Position numbers and translations under genes: made by a program. Under the pieces are notes generated by a model. The model did no database searches and was not told where the DNA came from. It saw only the letters and a program-made list of their open reading frames with translations. Below are positions 6,713-16,084 of a stretch of 64,000 nt of DNA, in pieces (within the stretch, counting starts at the first letter, position 1; the number at the start of each line of letters is the position of its first letter). Location: assembly GCA_030583925.1 (NCBI GenBank), contig CP129482.1, positions 3,570,001-3,634,000 on the forward strand. Reading direction: 5' to 3'. The DNA is from Anaerolineales bacterium (GTDB taxonomy: Bacteria; Chloroflexota; Anaerolineae; Anaerolineales; Villigracilaceae).

Positions 6713-8121
6713 CATCTATCATAATTCTTTGCCGACCCATCATTTTCATGCTTAATCGGCAACGCCGCTTTGAAAATCGTCTCGCCGGGTTTCGACTTCA
6801 CGAGCAACTGTCCGCGATGGTGGTTCGCGATGATGTCATGTGAAATGTGCAAGCCGAGTCCCGTTCCGCTCCCCACTGGCTTGGTGGTAAAGAACGGCTC
6901 GAAGATGCGCTCCCGAATATTTTCAGGGATGCCAGGACCGTTGTCAATAATTTCCACGATCACGCGGTTGTCTTCTGTTCGCGTCCGCAGTGTGATCACA
7001 CCATTCCCATTCATCGCGTCCGCGGCGTTGTCAATGATGTTCGTCCACACTTGATTCAACTCGCTCGCGTACGCTTCGATGCGCGGCAGGTCGGGCGCGT
7101 ACTCACGCTTCACCGTCACGCCTTGTTTCAATTTATGCTGCATAATGACCAGCGTATTTTCAAGCCCCTCGTGCACGTCCACTTCGAGCAGCGGCGCCTG
7201 GTCGAGATACGAATACGATTTCATCGCGCGCACGATCTCCGACACGCGCTGGGTGGTGTGTTGTACCTCCGTGAGCAAATCCATCATCAAACAACTCGCG
7301 CCAAGCCATTGAATGGACAATTGGAAAAATGCCGACGTCTTTAATTTCTCCAGCGACTCGACATCCCACCCGAAGTTGACCAACGCGGGCGCAAGCTCCC
7401 ACGCGGATTCAACCCCATTCGCTTCCAACCACGATTGAAGTTGGTCCACCAAGTCGATTTTCTCCAACGCCTCGAGTTTGACCCGCGCCTCGAACCGCCG
7501 CGCCGCATCCTGCTTGAATTGATTCAACCATTCGCTTTGATTCTCTTTGACGGCGACCGACTCGATCTCGTGCGTCAACGCCTGCCATTTGACGAGCGTG
7601 GTCTGCAACTCTGCCGCGCTCCGTTGCGCCGCGGCGGCAGGATTGTTCAACTCGTGCGCCAGCCCCGCGCTCAACGTGCCCAGCGCCGCCATCCGTTCCT
7701 GCTGGTGGAGCAACGCGTCGTTTTGACTAAGTCGATTCATCACCCAATGCAAAACTGCCAACGTAGCGGTCGAACTCGTGGACAGTAGATTTTCAAACGC
7801 TTCGGGAGAAATCCGCAACACCTCGCAATCGGTGACCGCCACCACGCTTGCAGAACGCGGCGAACTTGAGAGCAGCGCCATTTCGCCCAACACATCGCCT
7901 GGATTCCGCACGTCAATTTTGATCAGCGATTGTCCCGACTGTTTACTGACCTCGAATTCGCCTTTCACCACCACGTACGCCGCGTCACCCACATCGCCTT
8001 GCTTCATTAGATATTCCCCCGCGCGCAGGGAGACAGGCTTGGCGTTTTCCATGAGTTGACGCAACTCATCGTCGGTCAAGCCTTCAAAGAGGGGTGATTT
8101 ACGGAGGTCGGATAGATTCAT
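6712..8121 (-). CDS. Sensor histidine kinase with N-terminal cyclic-nucleotide-binding domain
   Basis: 469 residues. Residues 1-118 form a CRP/cNMP-binding fold ([14 protein letters not shown], then [19 protein letters not shown]). After a short linker comes a dimerisation helix with the phospho-accepting histidine in [18 protein letters not shown] (H156), then a HATPase_c domain with [17 protein letters not shown] and [11 protein letters not shown]. There is no membrane segment, so it senses a soluble signal. The next gene on the same strand is a response-regulator/thioredoxin-reductase fusion, the likely partner, although a divergent BrnTA pair lies between. The stop lies in the flanking repeat. 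Confidence 0.9.
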   Translation of the reverse strand: MNLSDLRKSPLFEGLTDDELRQLMENAKPVSLRAGEYLMKQGDVGDAAYVVVKGEFEVSKQSGQSLIKIDVRNPGDVLGEMALLSSSPRSASVVAVTDCEVLRISPEAFENLLSTSSTATLAVLHWVMNRLSQNDALLHQQERMAALGTLSAGLAHELNNPAAAAQRSAAELQTTLVKWQALTHEIESVAVKENQSEWLNQFKQDAARRFEARVKLEALEKIDLVDQLQSWLEANGVESAWELAPALVNFGWDVESLEKLKTSAFFQLSIQWLGASCLMMDLLTEVQHTTQRVSEIVRAMKSYSYLDQAPLLEVDVHEGLENTLVIMQHKLKQGVTVKREYAPDLPRIEAYASELNQVWTNIIDNAADAMNGNGVITLRTRTEDNRVIVEIIDNGPGIPENIRERIFEPFFTTKPVGSGTGLGLHISHDIIANHHRGQLLVKSKPGETIFKAALPIKHENDGSAKNYDR

Positions 8122-8218
8122 TTCAATTTATCACGGTGGTTGAATGCTCAAATTTCGCTCATATTGCGTCGAAAGTTTGCAAGTGAAACTGGCTCTTGTC
8201 GAAATATTGTCTCACACA

Positions 8219-8228
8219 GAATCGATTC
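8219..8228. promoter_or_regulatory. Candidate BrnA operator
   Basis: Perfect palindrome GAATCGATTC with cac/gtg flanks, 4 bp upstream of the brnT -10 box (TATACT, 8233-8238). BrnA antitoxins of this family repress their own operon by binding a palindrome in the promoter, so the position fits. Inferred. Confidence 0.4.
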
Positions 8229-8232
8229 GTGC

Positions 8233-8238
8233 TATACT
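8233..8238 (+). promoter_or_regulatory. -10 box of brnTA, apparently leaderless
   Basis: TATACT followed by ttgttcATG, 6 nt before the brnT start codon, with no Shine-Dalgarno. A TTGTCT at 8207 is too far away (20-bp spacer) for a standard -35. Confidence 0.45.
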
Positions 8239-8244
8239 TTGTTC

Positions 8245-8538
8245 ATGAAGTTCATTTGGGATCGGAGTAAAAACGAAGCGAACATCAAAAAACATGAACT
8301 TGATTTTGCCGACGCCTACAAGGTCTTTGAATCTCCAATGTTGGTAGGCTTGGACGAACGAGAAGAGTACGGTGAAGATCGCTGGATAGGCATCGGATTG
8401 ATGGAAAACCGCGTTGTAGTAATTGTGTTTACCGAACCAGATGAAGACTCCGTCCGAGTGATCTCTTTCAGAAAAGCAACAACCGATGAGCGAAACAAAT
8501 ATGAACAAGAATACAAAAACCAATTTGGATCGTTTTGA
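8245..8538 (+). CDS. brnT: BrnT family toxin
   Basis: 97 residues beginning MKFIWDRSKNEANIKKHELD, the hallmark N-terminus of BrnT (DUF497), a RelE-fold ribonuclease toxin. It also has the family's RWIGIGLM...VVVIVFTE centre and RVISFRKAT end. The frame is open 35 codons upstream, but the start is set at the ATG 6 nt after TATACT. The antitoxin gene overlaps its 3' end, the usual toxin-first order of brnTA. Confidence 0.92.
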   Translation: MKFIWDRSKNEANIKKHELDFADAYKVFESPMLVGLDEREEYGEDRWIGIGLMENRVVVIVFTEPDEDSVRVISFRKATTDERNKYEQEYKNQFGSF

Positions 8539-8755
8539 TGCCCTGACCGATGACATGATTGACACATCGGATATCCCGCCGCTTACGGATGATTTCTTCG
8601 CATCCGCGAAATGGCGTTTGCCGAAGGAAAAAGTGAAGGTGCTGGTGGAAGTAGAGTCCGAGGTCGCGCAGTGGTTTAGGTCACAAGGGAAAAACCATCA
8701 GCAACTTTTAGCGGATGCATTACGGCGCTTCGCTGAGGAACATAAAAATAGTTGA
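8486..8755 (+). CDS. brnA: BrnA family antitoxin
   Basis: 89 residues, overlapping the toxin gene by 53 bp; an ATG at 8501 is an alternative start. The sequence carries the BrnA signature LTDDFFASAKWRLPKEKVKVLVEVESEVAQWFRSQ..., a disordered toxin-binding N-terminus followed by a ribbon-helix-helix DNA-binding domain. It neutralises BrnT and represses the operon. Confidence 0.88.
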   Translation: MSETNMNKNTKTNLDRFDALTDDMIDTSDIPPLTDDFFASAKWRLPKEKVKVLVEVESEVAQWFRSQGKNHQQLLADALRRFAEEHKNS

Positions 8756-8756
8756 C

Positions 8757-8787
8757 GAATGCCCTCGTGAAAACGGGGGCATTTTTC
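8757..8787. terminator. Bidirectional terminator between brnA and the reductase gene
   Basis: Stem gaatgccc / gggcattt(tt) around a tcgtgaaaacgg loop, followed by ttttt on the plus strand. It sits between two convergent genes. Confidence 0.65.
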
Positions 8788-10439
8788 TATAATGATTTCA
8801 AATACTCCTTCATCAAGGCGTAAGCGATGGCGCCTTCTCCCACAGCCGAGGCAACTCGATGGTTGGTCCCGAAGCGCACGTCGCCTGCCGCGAAAATTCC
8901 AGGTGTGGAGGTCTCTAAAAGAAACGGATCACGCTCCAAGGTCCAGAGGAGATGCGGGGTTTTGTCTGCTTTCACATCGGGACCCGTGTACACGTATCCC
9001 TTGTCACTGCGCTTCACGAGATCCGCAATCATCTGGCTTTGCGGGCGGACGCCGATGAACACGAACAACGCCGAAGCGTCGCGGGTCTGCGTTTCGTTCG
9101 TCTTTGTGTTTTTGAAAGTGATCTGTTCGAGCGTAGCGCTGCCCTTCACTTCGAGCAGGTCGGTGTCGGTGAGGATTTCGATCTTGGGATTGCTTTGCAT
9201 CGCGTCCACGAGATGTTTCGATGCGGTGGGTTCGTGCCCGCGCACAAGCACAGTGACCTTGCGCGCGAATTGACTGAGATAGATCGCGCCTTGCGCCGCC
9301 GAGTTCGCGCCGCCGACAACGAACACATCGCCGTCTTTGTAATTCATCGCCTCGGTGTATGCCGCGCCGTAATAAATTCCCGCGCCTGTGAGTTTGTCCG
9401 CGCCTGGCATTTTCAAAATGTGGAACGACGCGCCTGTCGCGATGAGCACCGCGTGAGACGAAATCTCCGTCCCATCTTTTAATTGGACAATGCGATACGC
9501 GTCTTTAACGACGATTCGGCTTGCCTCCTGCGCCGACAGAATTTCCACCCCGAAGCGCTTCGCCTGCGAGACCGCGCGGCGTGTGAGATCGTCGCCAGAG
9601 ATGCCCGAAGGGAAGCCGAGATAATTTTCGATCTTCGGGCTTGAACCAGCCTGCCCGCCTGGCGCGGCTTTCTCGATGACGAGACACTTGTATCCTTCAC
9701 TGCCAGCATACACCGCCGCAGCAAGACCCGCAGGTCCACTGCCGATGACGATGATGTCGTAAAACGGAAGTCCCGCCTGTGTTTGCAAACCGACTTTATC
9801 TGCCAGTTGCTTTAGATCAGGTTCGATCAACGTTTTGCCGTCGGGAAAAAAGATGACGGGCAGTTTTGTTTCGCTGGTGACGCCTTCGACGAGTTTGCGC
9901 GCCTTTTCATCCTTTTCAACATCCAGCCATTGATAGGGGATTTGATGCCGCGTGAGGAAGTCTTTCACTTGATGACTCGAAAGCGACCACAACGCGCCAG
10001 CCACGCGGATGCCCTCGTACGGTAATCGCACATGGGCTTTCCAGTCTTCGAGCAGTTCGTCGAGGATGGGGTAGAGCCGTTCATTCGGCGGATGCCACGG
10101 CTTCATCAAATAGTAATCCAGCCGCACTTCGTTGATGGAATCAATTGCCGCTTGCGTGTCGGCGTAGGCGGTGAGCAAAACGCGTTTCGCTTGCGGATAC
10201 GTCTTCATCGCCTCGGCAAGAAACTCAGTGCCGTTCATTTCGGGCATGCGCTGGTCAACCAAAAACAGCGCGACCGTTTCGTTGCGCTGTTCCATCTTCT
10301 TTAAATATTCGAGCGCCGCTTTGCCAGAGTTGATAGGGATGATGCGATAGTCGCTTCCGTATTTGGCGCGCAGGTCGCGCTCGATGGAATTCAAAACGGA
10401 TGGGTCGTCGTCAATGGAAAAGATAACTGGCTTGGGCAT
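8787..10439 (-). CDS. Response regulator - thioredoxin-reductase-like FAD protein fusion
   Basis: 550 residues in three parts. Residues 1-130 are a receiver domain (SIDDDPS, phospho-acceptor D62 in LVDQRMPEMNG, K113 in MKPW). Residues about 142-222 are a thioredoxin/glutaredoxin-like fold without a CxxC. Residues 226-550 are a TrxR-type flavoprotein (GSGPAGLAAAVYAG, GGQAG, VGGANSAAQGAIYL, GIFAAGDVR). The redox-active CxxC of thioredoxin reductase is absent: the expected place reads YYGAAYTEA. It probably acts as a phosphorylation-controlled oxidoreductase with the cNMP-domain kinase at 6712. A TAAAAT box lies 7 nt before the ATG and no Shine-Dalgarno is seen. Confidence 0.9.
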   Translation of the reverse strand: MPKPVIFSIDDDPSVLNSIERDLRAKYGSDYRIIPINSGKAALEYLKKMEQRNETVALFLVDQRMPEMNGTEFLAEAMKTYPQAKRVLLTAYADTQAAIDSINEVRLDYYLMKPWHPPNERLYPILDELLEDWKAHVRLPYEGIRVAGALWSLSSHQVKDFLTRHQIPYQWLDVEKDEKARKLVEGVTSETKLPVIFFPDGKTLIEPDLKQLADKVGLQTQAGLPFYDIIVIGSGPAGLAAAVYAGSEGYKCLVIEKAAPGGQAGSSPKIENYLGFPSGISGDDLTRRAVSQAKRFGVEILSAQEASRIVVKDAYRIVQLKDGTEISSHAVLIATGASFHILKMPGADKLTGAGIYYGAAYTEAMNYKDGDVFVVGGANSAAQGAIYLSQFARKVTVLVRGHEPTASKHLVDAMQSNPKIEILTDTDLLEVKGSATLEQITFKNTKTNETQTRDASALFVFIGVRPQSQMIADLVKRSDKGYVYTGPDVKADKTPHLLWTLERDPFLLETSTPGIFAAGDVRFGTNHRVASAVGEGAIAYALMKEYLKSL

Positions 10440-10446
10440 GAAGCGG

Positions 10447-10452
10447 ATTTTA
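10447..10452 (-). promoter_or_regulatory. -10 box of the fusion gene, apparently leaderless
   Basis: TAAAAT on the minus strand, 7 nt (ccgcttc) before the ATG at 10439. Confidence 0.4.
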
Positions 10453-10466
10453 TCATCAATGAAATT

Positions 10467-10499
10467 AGACCTCCGAGTTTTTCAAAAACTCGGAGGTCT
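10467..10499. repeat. Perfect 16-bp hairpin
   Basis: agacctccgagttttt at 10467-10482 and aaaaactcggaggtct at 10484-10499 with a one-base loop, between two divergent genes. It has the look of a dispersed palindrome rather than a terminator. Confidence 0.7.
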
Positions 10500-10538
10500 G
10501 AAGGGAAAGACGGGAGGTTGAATGGTTGTCTAACCGAC

Positions 10539-11453
10539 ATGGATCAATCTCAAGATACAACCAAAACTGACTTTTCCATCCACCCCAAAACGCAGATGGG
10601 GCAGATCTCGCTCACGGTGGCGAATCTCGACAATCAGATCGAGTTCTACCAAAAGGCGATGGGATTCAAACTGCATTGGAGGGAAAACGGAAAAGCGGGT
10701 CTGGGCGCAGGGACGGCTGATCTGCTCCTCCTCAACGAAGAACCAAACTTGAAAAAATATCGCGGCGTGACGGGTCTGTATCACGTCGCTTATCTCTTCC
10801 CGAACCGACGTGAACTCGCCATTGCAATCGGGCGACTGTTCGCGTTGAAATATCCCAACGCGCCGACCGATCACATCCTGACCAAGACCACCTACCTCGA
10901 CGACCTCGAAGGCAACGGCATCGAACTATATTGCGAATCACCCGAAGACGGTACGTGGACGTTCAAAGACGGCAAGTTCGAAACCTATCGCAAAGACGGT
11001 TCATGGAGCGACGGGCGAGAAGCGCTGGATGTGGACGCGCTGTTCGATCATATCCAGGAAGGCGACCGCCTCGACGCCCCCGTTCCACCTGAGTTGAAAA
11101 TCGGACACGTGCATCTCCACGTCCGCGATGTGGATGAGGCAATAGATTTTTATCACGGCATTATCGGCTTCGATGTGATGGGCGTTGCGAAACCTTTTCA
11201 GATGGGATTCGTCTCCGCTGGCGGATATCATCACCACCTCGGACTCAACACGTGGCAGGGACGCGGCGCTCCGCCTCCTCCGCCCGATGCGGTTGGTCTG
11301 CGCCACTTTACGATTGACATCCCATCCCAAGCCGCGTACGATGAAGTCGTCGCTCGTGTGGACGCGGCAGGCGTCCCGTCGAATCGAACCGAGGCGGGTC
11401 TGCTGTTGCATGATCCATCACAGAATGGAGTTGTGCTGAGAGTGGCAAAGTAA
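10539..11453 (+). CDS. VOC-family dioxygenase/glyoxalase-like protein (two domains)
   Basis: 304 residues from the ATG at 10539; a TTG at 10518 is an alternative. Two vicinal-oxygen-chelate modules are seen: GQISLTVANLDNQIEFYQKAMGFKL at about residue 15, and IGHVHLHVRDVDEAIDFYHGIIGFD near 185. Candidate metal ligands are the histidine in GHVHLHV, the HHHLGLNTW stretch and the ELYCE glutamate. It resembles CatE-like catechol 2,3-dioxygenases, but the substrate cannot be deduced from context. It is monocistronic and ends at a strong terminator. Confidence 0.85.
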   Translation: MDQSQDTTKTDFSIHPKTQMGQISLTVANLDNQIEFYQKAMGFKLHWRENGKAGLGAGTADLLLLNEEPNLKKYRGVTGLYHVAYLFPNRRELAIAIGRLFALKYPNAPTDHILTKTTYLDDLEGNGIELYCESPEDGTWTFKDGKFETYRKDGSWSDGREALDVDALFDHIQEGDRLDAPVPPELKIGHVHLHVRDVDEAIDFYHGIIGFDVMGVAKPFQMGFVSAGGYHHHLGLNTWQGRGAPPPPPDAVGLRHFTIDIPSQAAYDEVVARVDAAGVPSNRTEAGLLLHDPSQNGVVLRVAK

Positions 11454-11496
11454 AGCGGGATATCATATCGTACTCGCAGAGTATCCCGCTCCACGA

Positions 11497-11530
11497 AAAA
11501 ACATCCGAAGTTTCGGCTTCGGATGTTTTT
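11497..11530. terminator. Bidirectional terminator
   Basis: Perfect 14-bp stem aaaaacatccgaag / cttcggatgttttt, loop 6 nt, with A- and T-runs on both sides. It lies between the convergent VOC and isocitrate lyase genes. Confidence 0.85.
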
Positions 11531-11541
11531 GTTTGGAAGGA

Positions 11542-12837
11542 TCAATGTTGGAATTGCGCTTCTTCTGTGGAGCCTTTCATCGCGCTTGTGGAAACGTCGC
11601 TGCCTGTGACGGTGGTCTGCACGGCATCGAAGTATCCCGCGCCTACGAAGGATTGATGTTTGACGGCGCGGAAGCCCATTGTTTTTTCCATTTCGAATTC
11701 GCGTTCCTGCACGTTGACAAAGGCGGTCATGCCTTTGCGGGCATAACCGTGCGCCAGTTCGAACATGCTGGCGTTGAGCGTGTGGAAGCCCGCCAATGTG
11801 ATGAACTGGAATTTATAGCCCATCTCGCCTAACTGGTCTTGAAATTCTGCGATCTGCGCGTCGTTCAGTTTGCGTTTCCAGTTGAAGGAGGGCGAGCAGT
11901 TGTATGCGAGCATCTTGTCGGGATACTTGGCGTGGATCAGTTTTGCGAACTCGCGCGCTTCGTCCATATCGGGTGTGGAGGTTTCACACCAGATCAAGTC
12001 CACGTAAGGAGCAAACTCGAGCGCGCGGGCGACGGCGTATTCCAGTCCGTTCTTCACGATCCAGAATCCATCGGTAGTGCGTTCGCCGGTGAGATGTTCC
12101 TTGTCCACGCGGTCAATGTCGCCGCGGATGAGCGTGGCTGAGAGGGCGTCGGTGCGACCAATGAAAATAGTGGGCACACCCATCACGTCCGCGGCGAGGC
12201 GAGCGGAGATCAGTTTCTGGATGAAGTCGTGGATCGGCACAAGGACTTTGCCGCCCATGTGTCCGCATTTTTTCAAGGAGGACAACTGGTCTTCCAAATG
12301 GATTCCCGCCGCTCCGGCTTCGATCATCGCTTTGACCAACTCAAACGTATTGAGCGGACCGCCGAACCCGGCTTCAGCGTCCGCCACGATGGGCGCGAAG
12401 TATTCCACTTCGCCATCGCGTCCTTCCATGTGCTGGATCTGGTCGGCGCGGATGAAAGCGTTGTTAATCCTTTTCAATACAGTCGGCACGCTAGTTACGG
12501 GATAGAGGCTTTGGTCGGGGTACATGGTGAGCGAGTCGTTGGCGTCGCCTGCCACCTGCCAGCCGCTGAGGTAAATGGCTTTCAACCCCGCCTGCGCCAT
12601 TTCAACAGCTTGGTTGCCGGTGAGCGCGCCTAAGGCGCGGATGTATTTCTCCTCGTTGAGGAGCTGCCACAGGCGTTCCGCTCCCATGCGCGCGATGGTG
12701 TGATCGTGCTGAAAGGTGCCGCGGAGGTTGTCCACATGTTCGGCGGCGTATGGGCGATACACGCCTTTCCAGCGCGCGTCGTTTTCCCACTCCTTCTTCA
12801 ATTCTTCTACGGACTTGGGCTGATACTTATGATACAT
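11542..12837 (-). CDS. aceA: Isocitrate lyase
   Basis: 431 residues with the catalytic motif [10 protein letters not shown] (C191), the upstream substrate loop [10 protein letters not shown] and the metal-binding [10 protein letters not shown]. It splits isocitrate into glyoxylate and succinate, the first step of the glyoxylate shunt. The ATG has aaggaggat 6 nt upstream. It lies 16 bp after malate synthase on the same strand, so the two genes form one operon for growth on acetate or fatty acids. Confidence 0.97.
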   Translation of the reverse strand: MYHKYQPKSVEELKKEWENDARWKGVYRPYAAEHVDNLRGTFQHDHTIARMGAERLWQLLNEEKYIRALGALTGNQAVEMAQAGLKAIYLSGWQVAGDANDSLTMYPDQSLYPVTSVPTVLKRINNAFIRADQIQHMEGRDGEVEYFAPIVADAEAGFGGPLNTFELVKAMIEAGAAGIHLEDQLSSLKKCGHMGGKVLVPIHDFIQKLISARLAADVMGVPTIFIGRTDALSATLIRGDIDRVDKEHLTGERTTDGFWIVKNGLEYAVARALEFAPYVDLIWCETSTPDMDEAREFAKLIHAKYPDKMLAYNCSPSFNWKRKLNDAQIAEFQDQLGEMGYKFQFITLAGFHTLNASMFELAHGYARKGMTAFVNVQEREFEMEKTMGFRAVKHQSFVGAGYFDAVQTTVTGSDVSTSAMKGSTEEAQFQH

Positions 12838-12853
12838 GCGATCCTCCTTGGTT

Positions 12854-14434
12854 TTAAATTATTTTTTCATACGCCGAAAGCGTGAGGAACTCCGCGAATT
12901 GTTCGGATACAACCAGGGCATCGAACAATTCGATGGCGGCGTCCATTCGGCTGACAGCGTACGATTGCGGTCCGTAGGATGTTTTGATCTTTTCGATCTC
13001 TTCCCCCAGGAACTGGCGGTACAGGCTTTCGGAAATTTTGCGTCCATCAGCGAGCGACGCGGTGGGATGGTGAATCCATTGCCAGAGTTGAGCGCGGCAG
13101 ATCTCGGCGGTGGCGGCGTCTTCCATCAGGTTGTAAATGCCGACCGCGCCGGAACCGCGCAGCCACGCGTCCAGATATTGAAGCGCGACGTTGATGTTCA
13201 ATCTCATGCCCGCTTCGGTGATCTGGCTGTTCGGGACGTTGAAGTTCAGCAGATCGGCGGCGGACACATTGACCTCGTCGCGCATCCGTTCTTTTTGATG
13301 CGGTCTTTCCTTCAATACATCGTCGAAGACTTCTCTGGCGACCGGCACAAGGTCGGGATGCGCCACCCACGTTCCATCGAAGCCGTCGGCTGATTCACGC
13401 CGTTTATCTTCTCTCACCTTCGACAACGCGGCTTCGTTGACTTGCGCGTCCTTGCGGCTGGGGATGAATGCCGCCATCCCGCCGATGGCGTGCGCGCCGC
13501 GTTTGTGGCAGGTCTTTACCAGTAGTTCGGTGTAGGCGCGCATGAACGGGACCGTCATCGTGATCTGGGCGCGATCTGGCAGGAGGAACTCGGGGCGTTT
13601 GCTGAACTTTTTGATGGCGCTGAAAATATAATCCCAGCGACCCGCGTTCAACGCGACGATGTGGTCGCGTAGTTCGTACAAAATCTCGTCCATTTCAAAG
13701 GCGGCGAGGATGGTTTCGACGAGGACGGTCGCTTTGATAGAGCCGCGCGGAATGCCGAGCTTATCCTGCGCAAAGTTGAAGACATCGTTCCACAGGCGCG
13801 CTTCAAGATGGCTCTCCAATTTGGGGAGGTAGAAATACGGACCGGAACCGCGCTTGAGGAGGCGATCCGCATTATGGAACAGGAACAGACCGAAATCGAA
13901 GAGCGAAGCAGAGACCGGTCTTCCATCCACCTGCGCGTGTTTTTCATCCAAATGCCAGCCGCGCGGACGCACAAAAAGTACGGCTGTCTTTTCGTTGAGT
14001 TGATAATTTTTTTCGGGGGTCGAAAAGGAAAGCGTGTGTTCGATGGCGTCGCGCAAGTTGCGGTGCCCTTGAATGAGATTGTCCCACGTGGGAGAGTTGG
14101 CGTCTTCGAAATCCGCCATGAAAACGTTTGCCCCCGAGTTCAGCGCGTTGATGACCATCTTGCGATCGGTGGGACCGGTGATCTCGACACGTCGATTCTG
14201 CAGATCGTCTGGGATGGAGCCGACTTTCCACTTGCTCGCGCGGAGGTTGGCGGTCTCGTCGAGAAAGTTTGGCAGAGTTCCAGCATCGAGCAGACGCTGA
14301 CGATCAGCCCGCCTTTGAAGCAATTCGCGCCTGCGGATGCCGAACTCTCGTTCAAGTTGTTCGACAAAGGCAAGCGCGTTGGGTGTGAGGATCTCCTGAA
14401 ATTCAGGAGGGGTACTGCCGTGAATGATCAACAT
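12854..14434 (-). CDS. aceB: Malate synthase A
   Basis: 526 residues of the A-type malate synthase family: [49 protein letters not shown] and the C-terminal [11 protein letters not shown] region. It condenses glyoxylate with acetyl-CoA to malate. It is the first gene of the aceBA operon and has ggaga 7 nt before the ATG. A possible promoter lies within the 91 bp upstream. Confidence 0.97.
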   Translation of the reverse strand: MLIIHGSTPPEFQEILTPNALAFVEQLEREFGIRRRELLQRRADRQRLLDAGTLPNFLDETANLRASKWKVGSIPDDLQNRRVEITGPTDRKMVINALNSGANVFMADFEDANSPTWDNLIQGHRNLRDAIEHTLSFSTPEKNYQLNEKTAVLFVRPRGWHLDEKHAQVDGRPVSASLFDFGLFLFHNADRLLKRGSGPYFYLPKLESHLEARLWNDVFNFAQDKLGIPRGSIKATVLVETILAAFEMDEILYELRDHIVALNAGRWDYIFSAIKKFSKRPEFLLPDRAQITMTVPFMRAYTELLVKTCHKRGAHAIGGMAAFIPSRKDAQVNEAALSKVREDKRRESADGFDGTWVAHPDLVPVAREVFDDVLKERPHQKERMRDEVNVSAADLLNFNVPNSQITEAGMRLNINVALQYLDAWLRGSGAVGIYNLMEDAATAEICRAQLWQWIHHPTASLADGRKISESLYRQFLGEEIEKIKTSYGPQSYAVSRMDAAIELFDALVVSEQFAEFLTLSAYEKII

Positions 14435-14471
14435 GCGGAAATCTCCTGCAAGGAATTGTGGCGGCTGTTGA

Positions 14472-14499
14472 TGTGTATGCTAGACAGTCACGAGGTCAA
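14472..14499 (-). promoter_or_regulatory. Candidate promoter of aceBA
   Basis: On the minus strand TTGACC (14494-14499) and TACACA (14472-14477) with a 16-bp spacer, about 38 bp before the aceB start. Confidence 0.35.
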
Positions 14500-14525
14500 T
14501 AAGTTACAAATTTCACATAATGCAA

Positions 14526-16070
14526 TTATAAACCTTTTATCACATTTCGTCCCGCCGCGCCGCTGACTCCCCCTCCGCCGTGGACTCCGCTTCCGCACAG
14601 GTATAAATTATCAATCGGTGTTTTGTGATTCGACCAGCCAGGAATTGGGCGCATGAAGAGGAATTGATCGAGCATGAGTTGTCCGTGATTGATGTCGCCT
14701 TCGGTTAAGCCGTAGGTTTGTTCAAGGTCTAGTGGCGTGATGGTTTTGACATTAGAGACTTGAGACTTGAGACTAGGGAAGTATTCGGAGAGAGTATCAA
14801 TTGTCAACTTCTCGACATTTTCATGTTCCATGTTCCAAGTCCCATGTTTCAGGTTGTATGGCGCGAATTGGAAATGAATCGAAACGGTATTTCCAGAAGT
14901 TGTGATTTCAAGATATGGCTTCTCGGAAATTTCTCCATACTTCGCCGCGTCGTAGGCTTTTTCCAAATACTTGATGGACGGCGCGACGCACAATGTCCCT
15001 GCGGGGATTCCGTGATTTCCGTTTGTTTGTAAATGAACCTTCGCCACCGAGCCGCGCATTTTGATGGATTGCGTATGCCAGACGAATTCGGGCGGCAAAT
15101 CCTGTGCGCCGACGAGTTTGAGCAGGGTGTGTTTCGGGTCTGCGGATGAAAGAACTGTATCAGCGGATATTTCTTCGCCGTTTGCCAGAACAACACCTTT
15201 TGCAATTTGATTTTCGATTTTGATTTTTGCAACTTCGGCATCTGTCCGAATCTCGCCGCCGAAGGATTTGACTGCGTTTGCTAAAGCGGAGGTGATTGCG
15301 CCAATGCCCTCACCCCCAGCCCCTCTCCCGCTGGGAGAGGGGAGAAAGGATAGTCCTCCACGATTCAACCAATTATGAATGAGCGTGTACCCCGTCCCAG
15401 CGGACATTGGTCCAAGCGTGGAGTCGTGGATTGCAACCGAAGCAATCGCTGCTTTGACGATCTCCGATTCAAAATATTCTTCCACCAACTCCTGCGCGGA
15501 CATTGGCAGGGCGCGGATGAAGTTGAGCATGTCCTTTCGTCCAGCCAGCCGAAGTTCGAGACCTAACTCTAAAAGTCCATAACCATCTCGCAGATTTAGA
15601 TTCTTCGGCAATCTCGGCATGATGGTGGCATACGCTGTGTCTAAAATGCTGGCGGCTTTATCCATGAAGCGGACGAATTCACCCCAGCGCGCCGCGTCGT
15701 TTTCGGAGAATTTCTTGATGGAGTCGGCGGTTTTGGAAAGATCAGAGGATTGGAGAATTAGAGAATTGCCGTCGGGCAGAAGGGAGATGAAAGGCTGGGG
15801 AGCAGAGGCAGGCTTGCCCTGAGCAGAGCCGAAGGGTTGAAGTCCGAATGAAGCGAGTTTGAGGTCTTTGATAATGTCGGGGCGCAGAGTCCCGCCTGCT
15901 TGGATGGAGTCCACAGTAAATCCATCGCCAAACGATTCGGTGACAACTGTCCCGCCGAGGATCGAACGGCGTTCGAGCACTAAAACTTTTTTGCCTTGCT
16001 TTGCTAAATACGCGGCGGCGACAAGTCCGTTGTGACCAGAGCCGATGATGATGTGATCGTATTGGTTCAT
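14526..16070 (-). CDS. PYROXD2-like FAD-dependent oxidoreductase (copy 1)
   Basis: 514 residues from the ATG at 16070, which has aaagga 7 nt upstream; an in-frame ATG at 16088 lacks this. The dinucleotide motif IIIGSGHNGLVAAAYLAKQG is at the N-terminus, with ERRSILGGT after it and a C-terminal GSGVHGGGGVSGAAGRNV flavin motif, as in phytoene-desaturase-like PYROXD2 proteins. The substrate is unknown. Compared with the paralogue at 18443 it carries two extra stretches that coincide with DNA repeats (PFGSAQGKPAS and LPSPSGRGAGGEG). Two other stretches (NLKHGTWNMEHENVE, SLKSQVSNVK) look repeat-derived in DNA but cause no length change. Confidence 0.88.
   Translation of the reverse strand: MNQYDHIIIGSGHNGLVAAAYLAKQGKKVLVLERRSILGGTVVTESFGDGFTVDSIQAGGTLRPDIIKDLKLASFGLQPFGSAQGKPASAPQPFISLLPDGNSLILQSSDLSKTADSIKKFSENDAARWGEFVRFMDKAASILDTAYATIMPRLPKNLNLRDGYGLLELGLELRLAGRKDMLNFIRALPMSAQELVEEYFESEIVKAAIASVAIHDSTLGPMSAGTGYTLIHNWLNRGGLSFLPSPSGRGAGGEGIGAITSALANAVKSFGGEIRTDAEVAKIKIENQIAKGVVLANGEEISADTVLSSADPKHTLLKLVGAQDLPPEFVWHTQSIKMRGSVAKVHLQTNGNHGIPAGTLCVAPSIKYLEKAYDAAKYGEISEKPYLEITTSGNTVSIHFQFAPYNLKHGTWNMEHENVEKLTIDTLSEYFPSLKSQVSNVKTITPLDLEQTYGLTEGDINHGQLMLDQFLFMRPIPGWSNHKTPIDNLYLCGSGVHGGGGVSGAAGRNVIKGL
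15308..15350. repeat. GC-rich palindromic repeat inside oxidoreductase copy 1
   Basis: ccctcacccccagcccctctcccgctgggagaggggagaa-type element with the stem cctctccc / gggagagg. Same family as 3891, 17142 and 43798. It encodes LPSPSGRGAGGEG in frame. Confidence 0.8.
15806..15842. repeat. Small repeat inside oxidoreductase copy 1
   Basis: aggcttgccctgagcagagccgaaggg-type element encoding PFGSAQGKPAS. The paralogue lacks about nine residues at this position. Confidence 0.6.
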
Positions 16071-16084
16071 GATAATCCTTTTGC

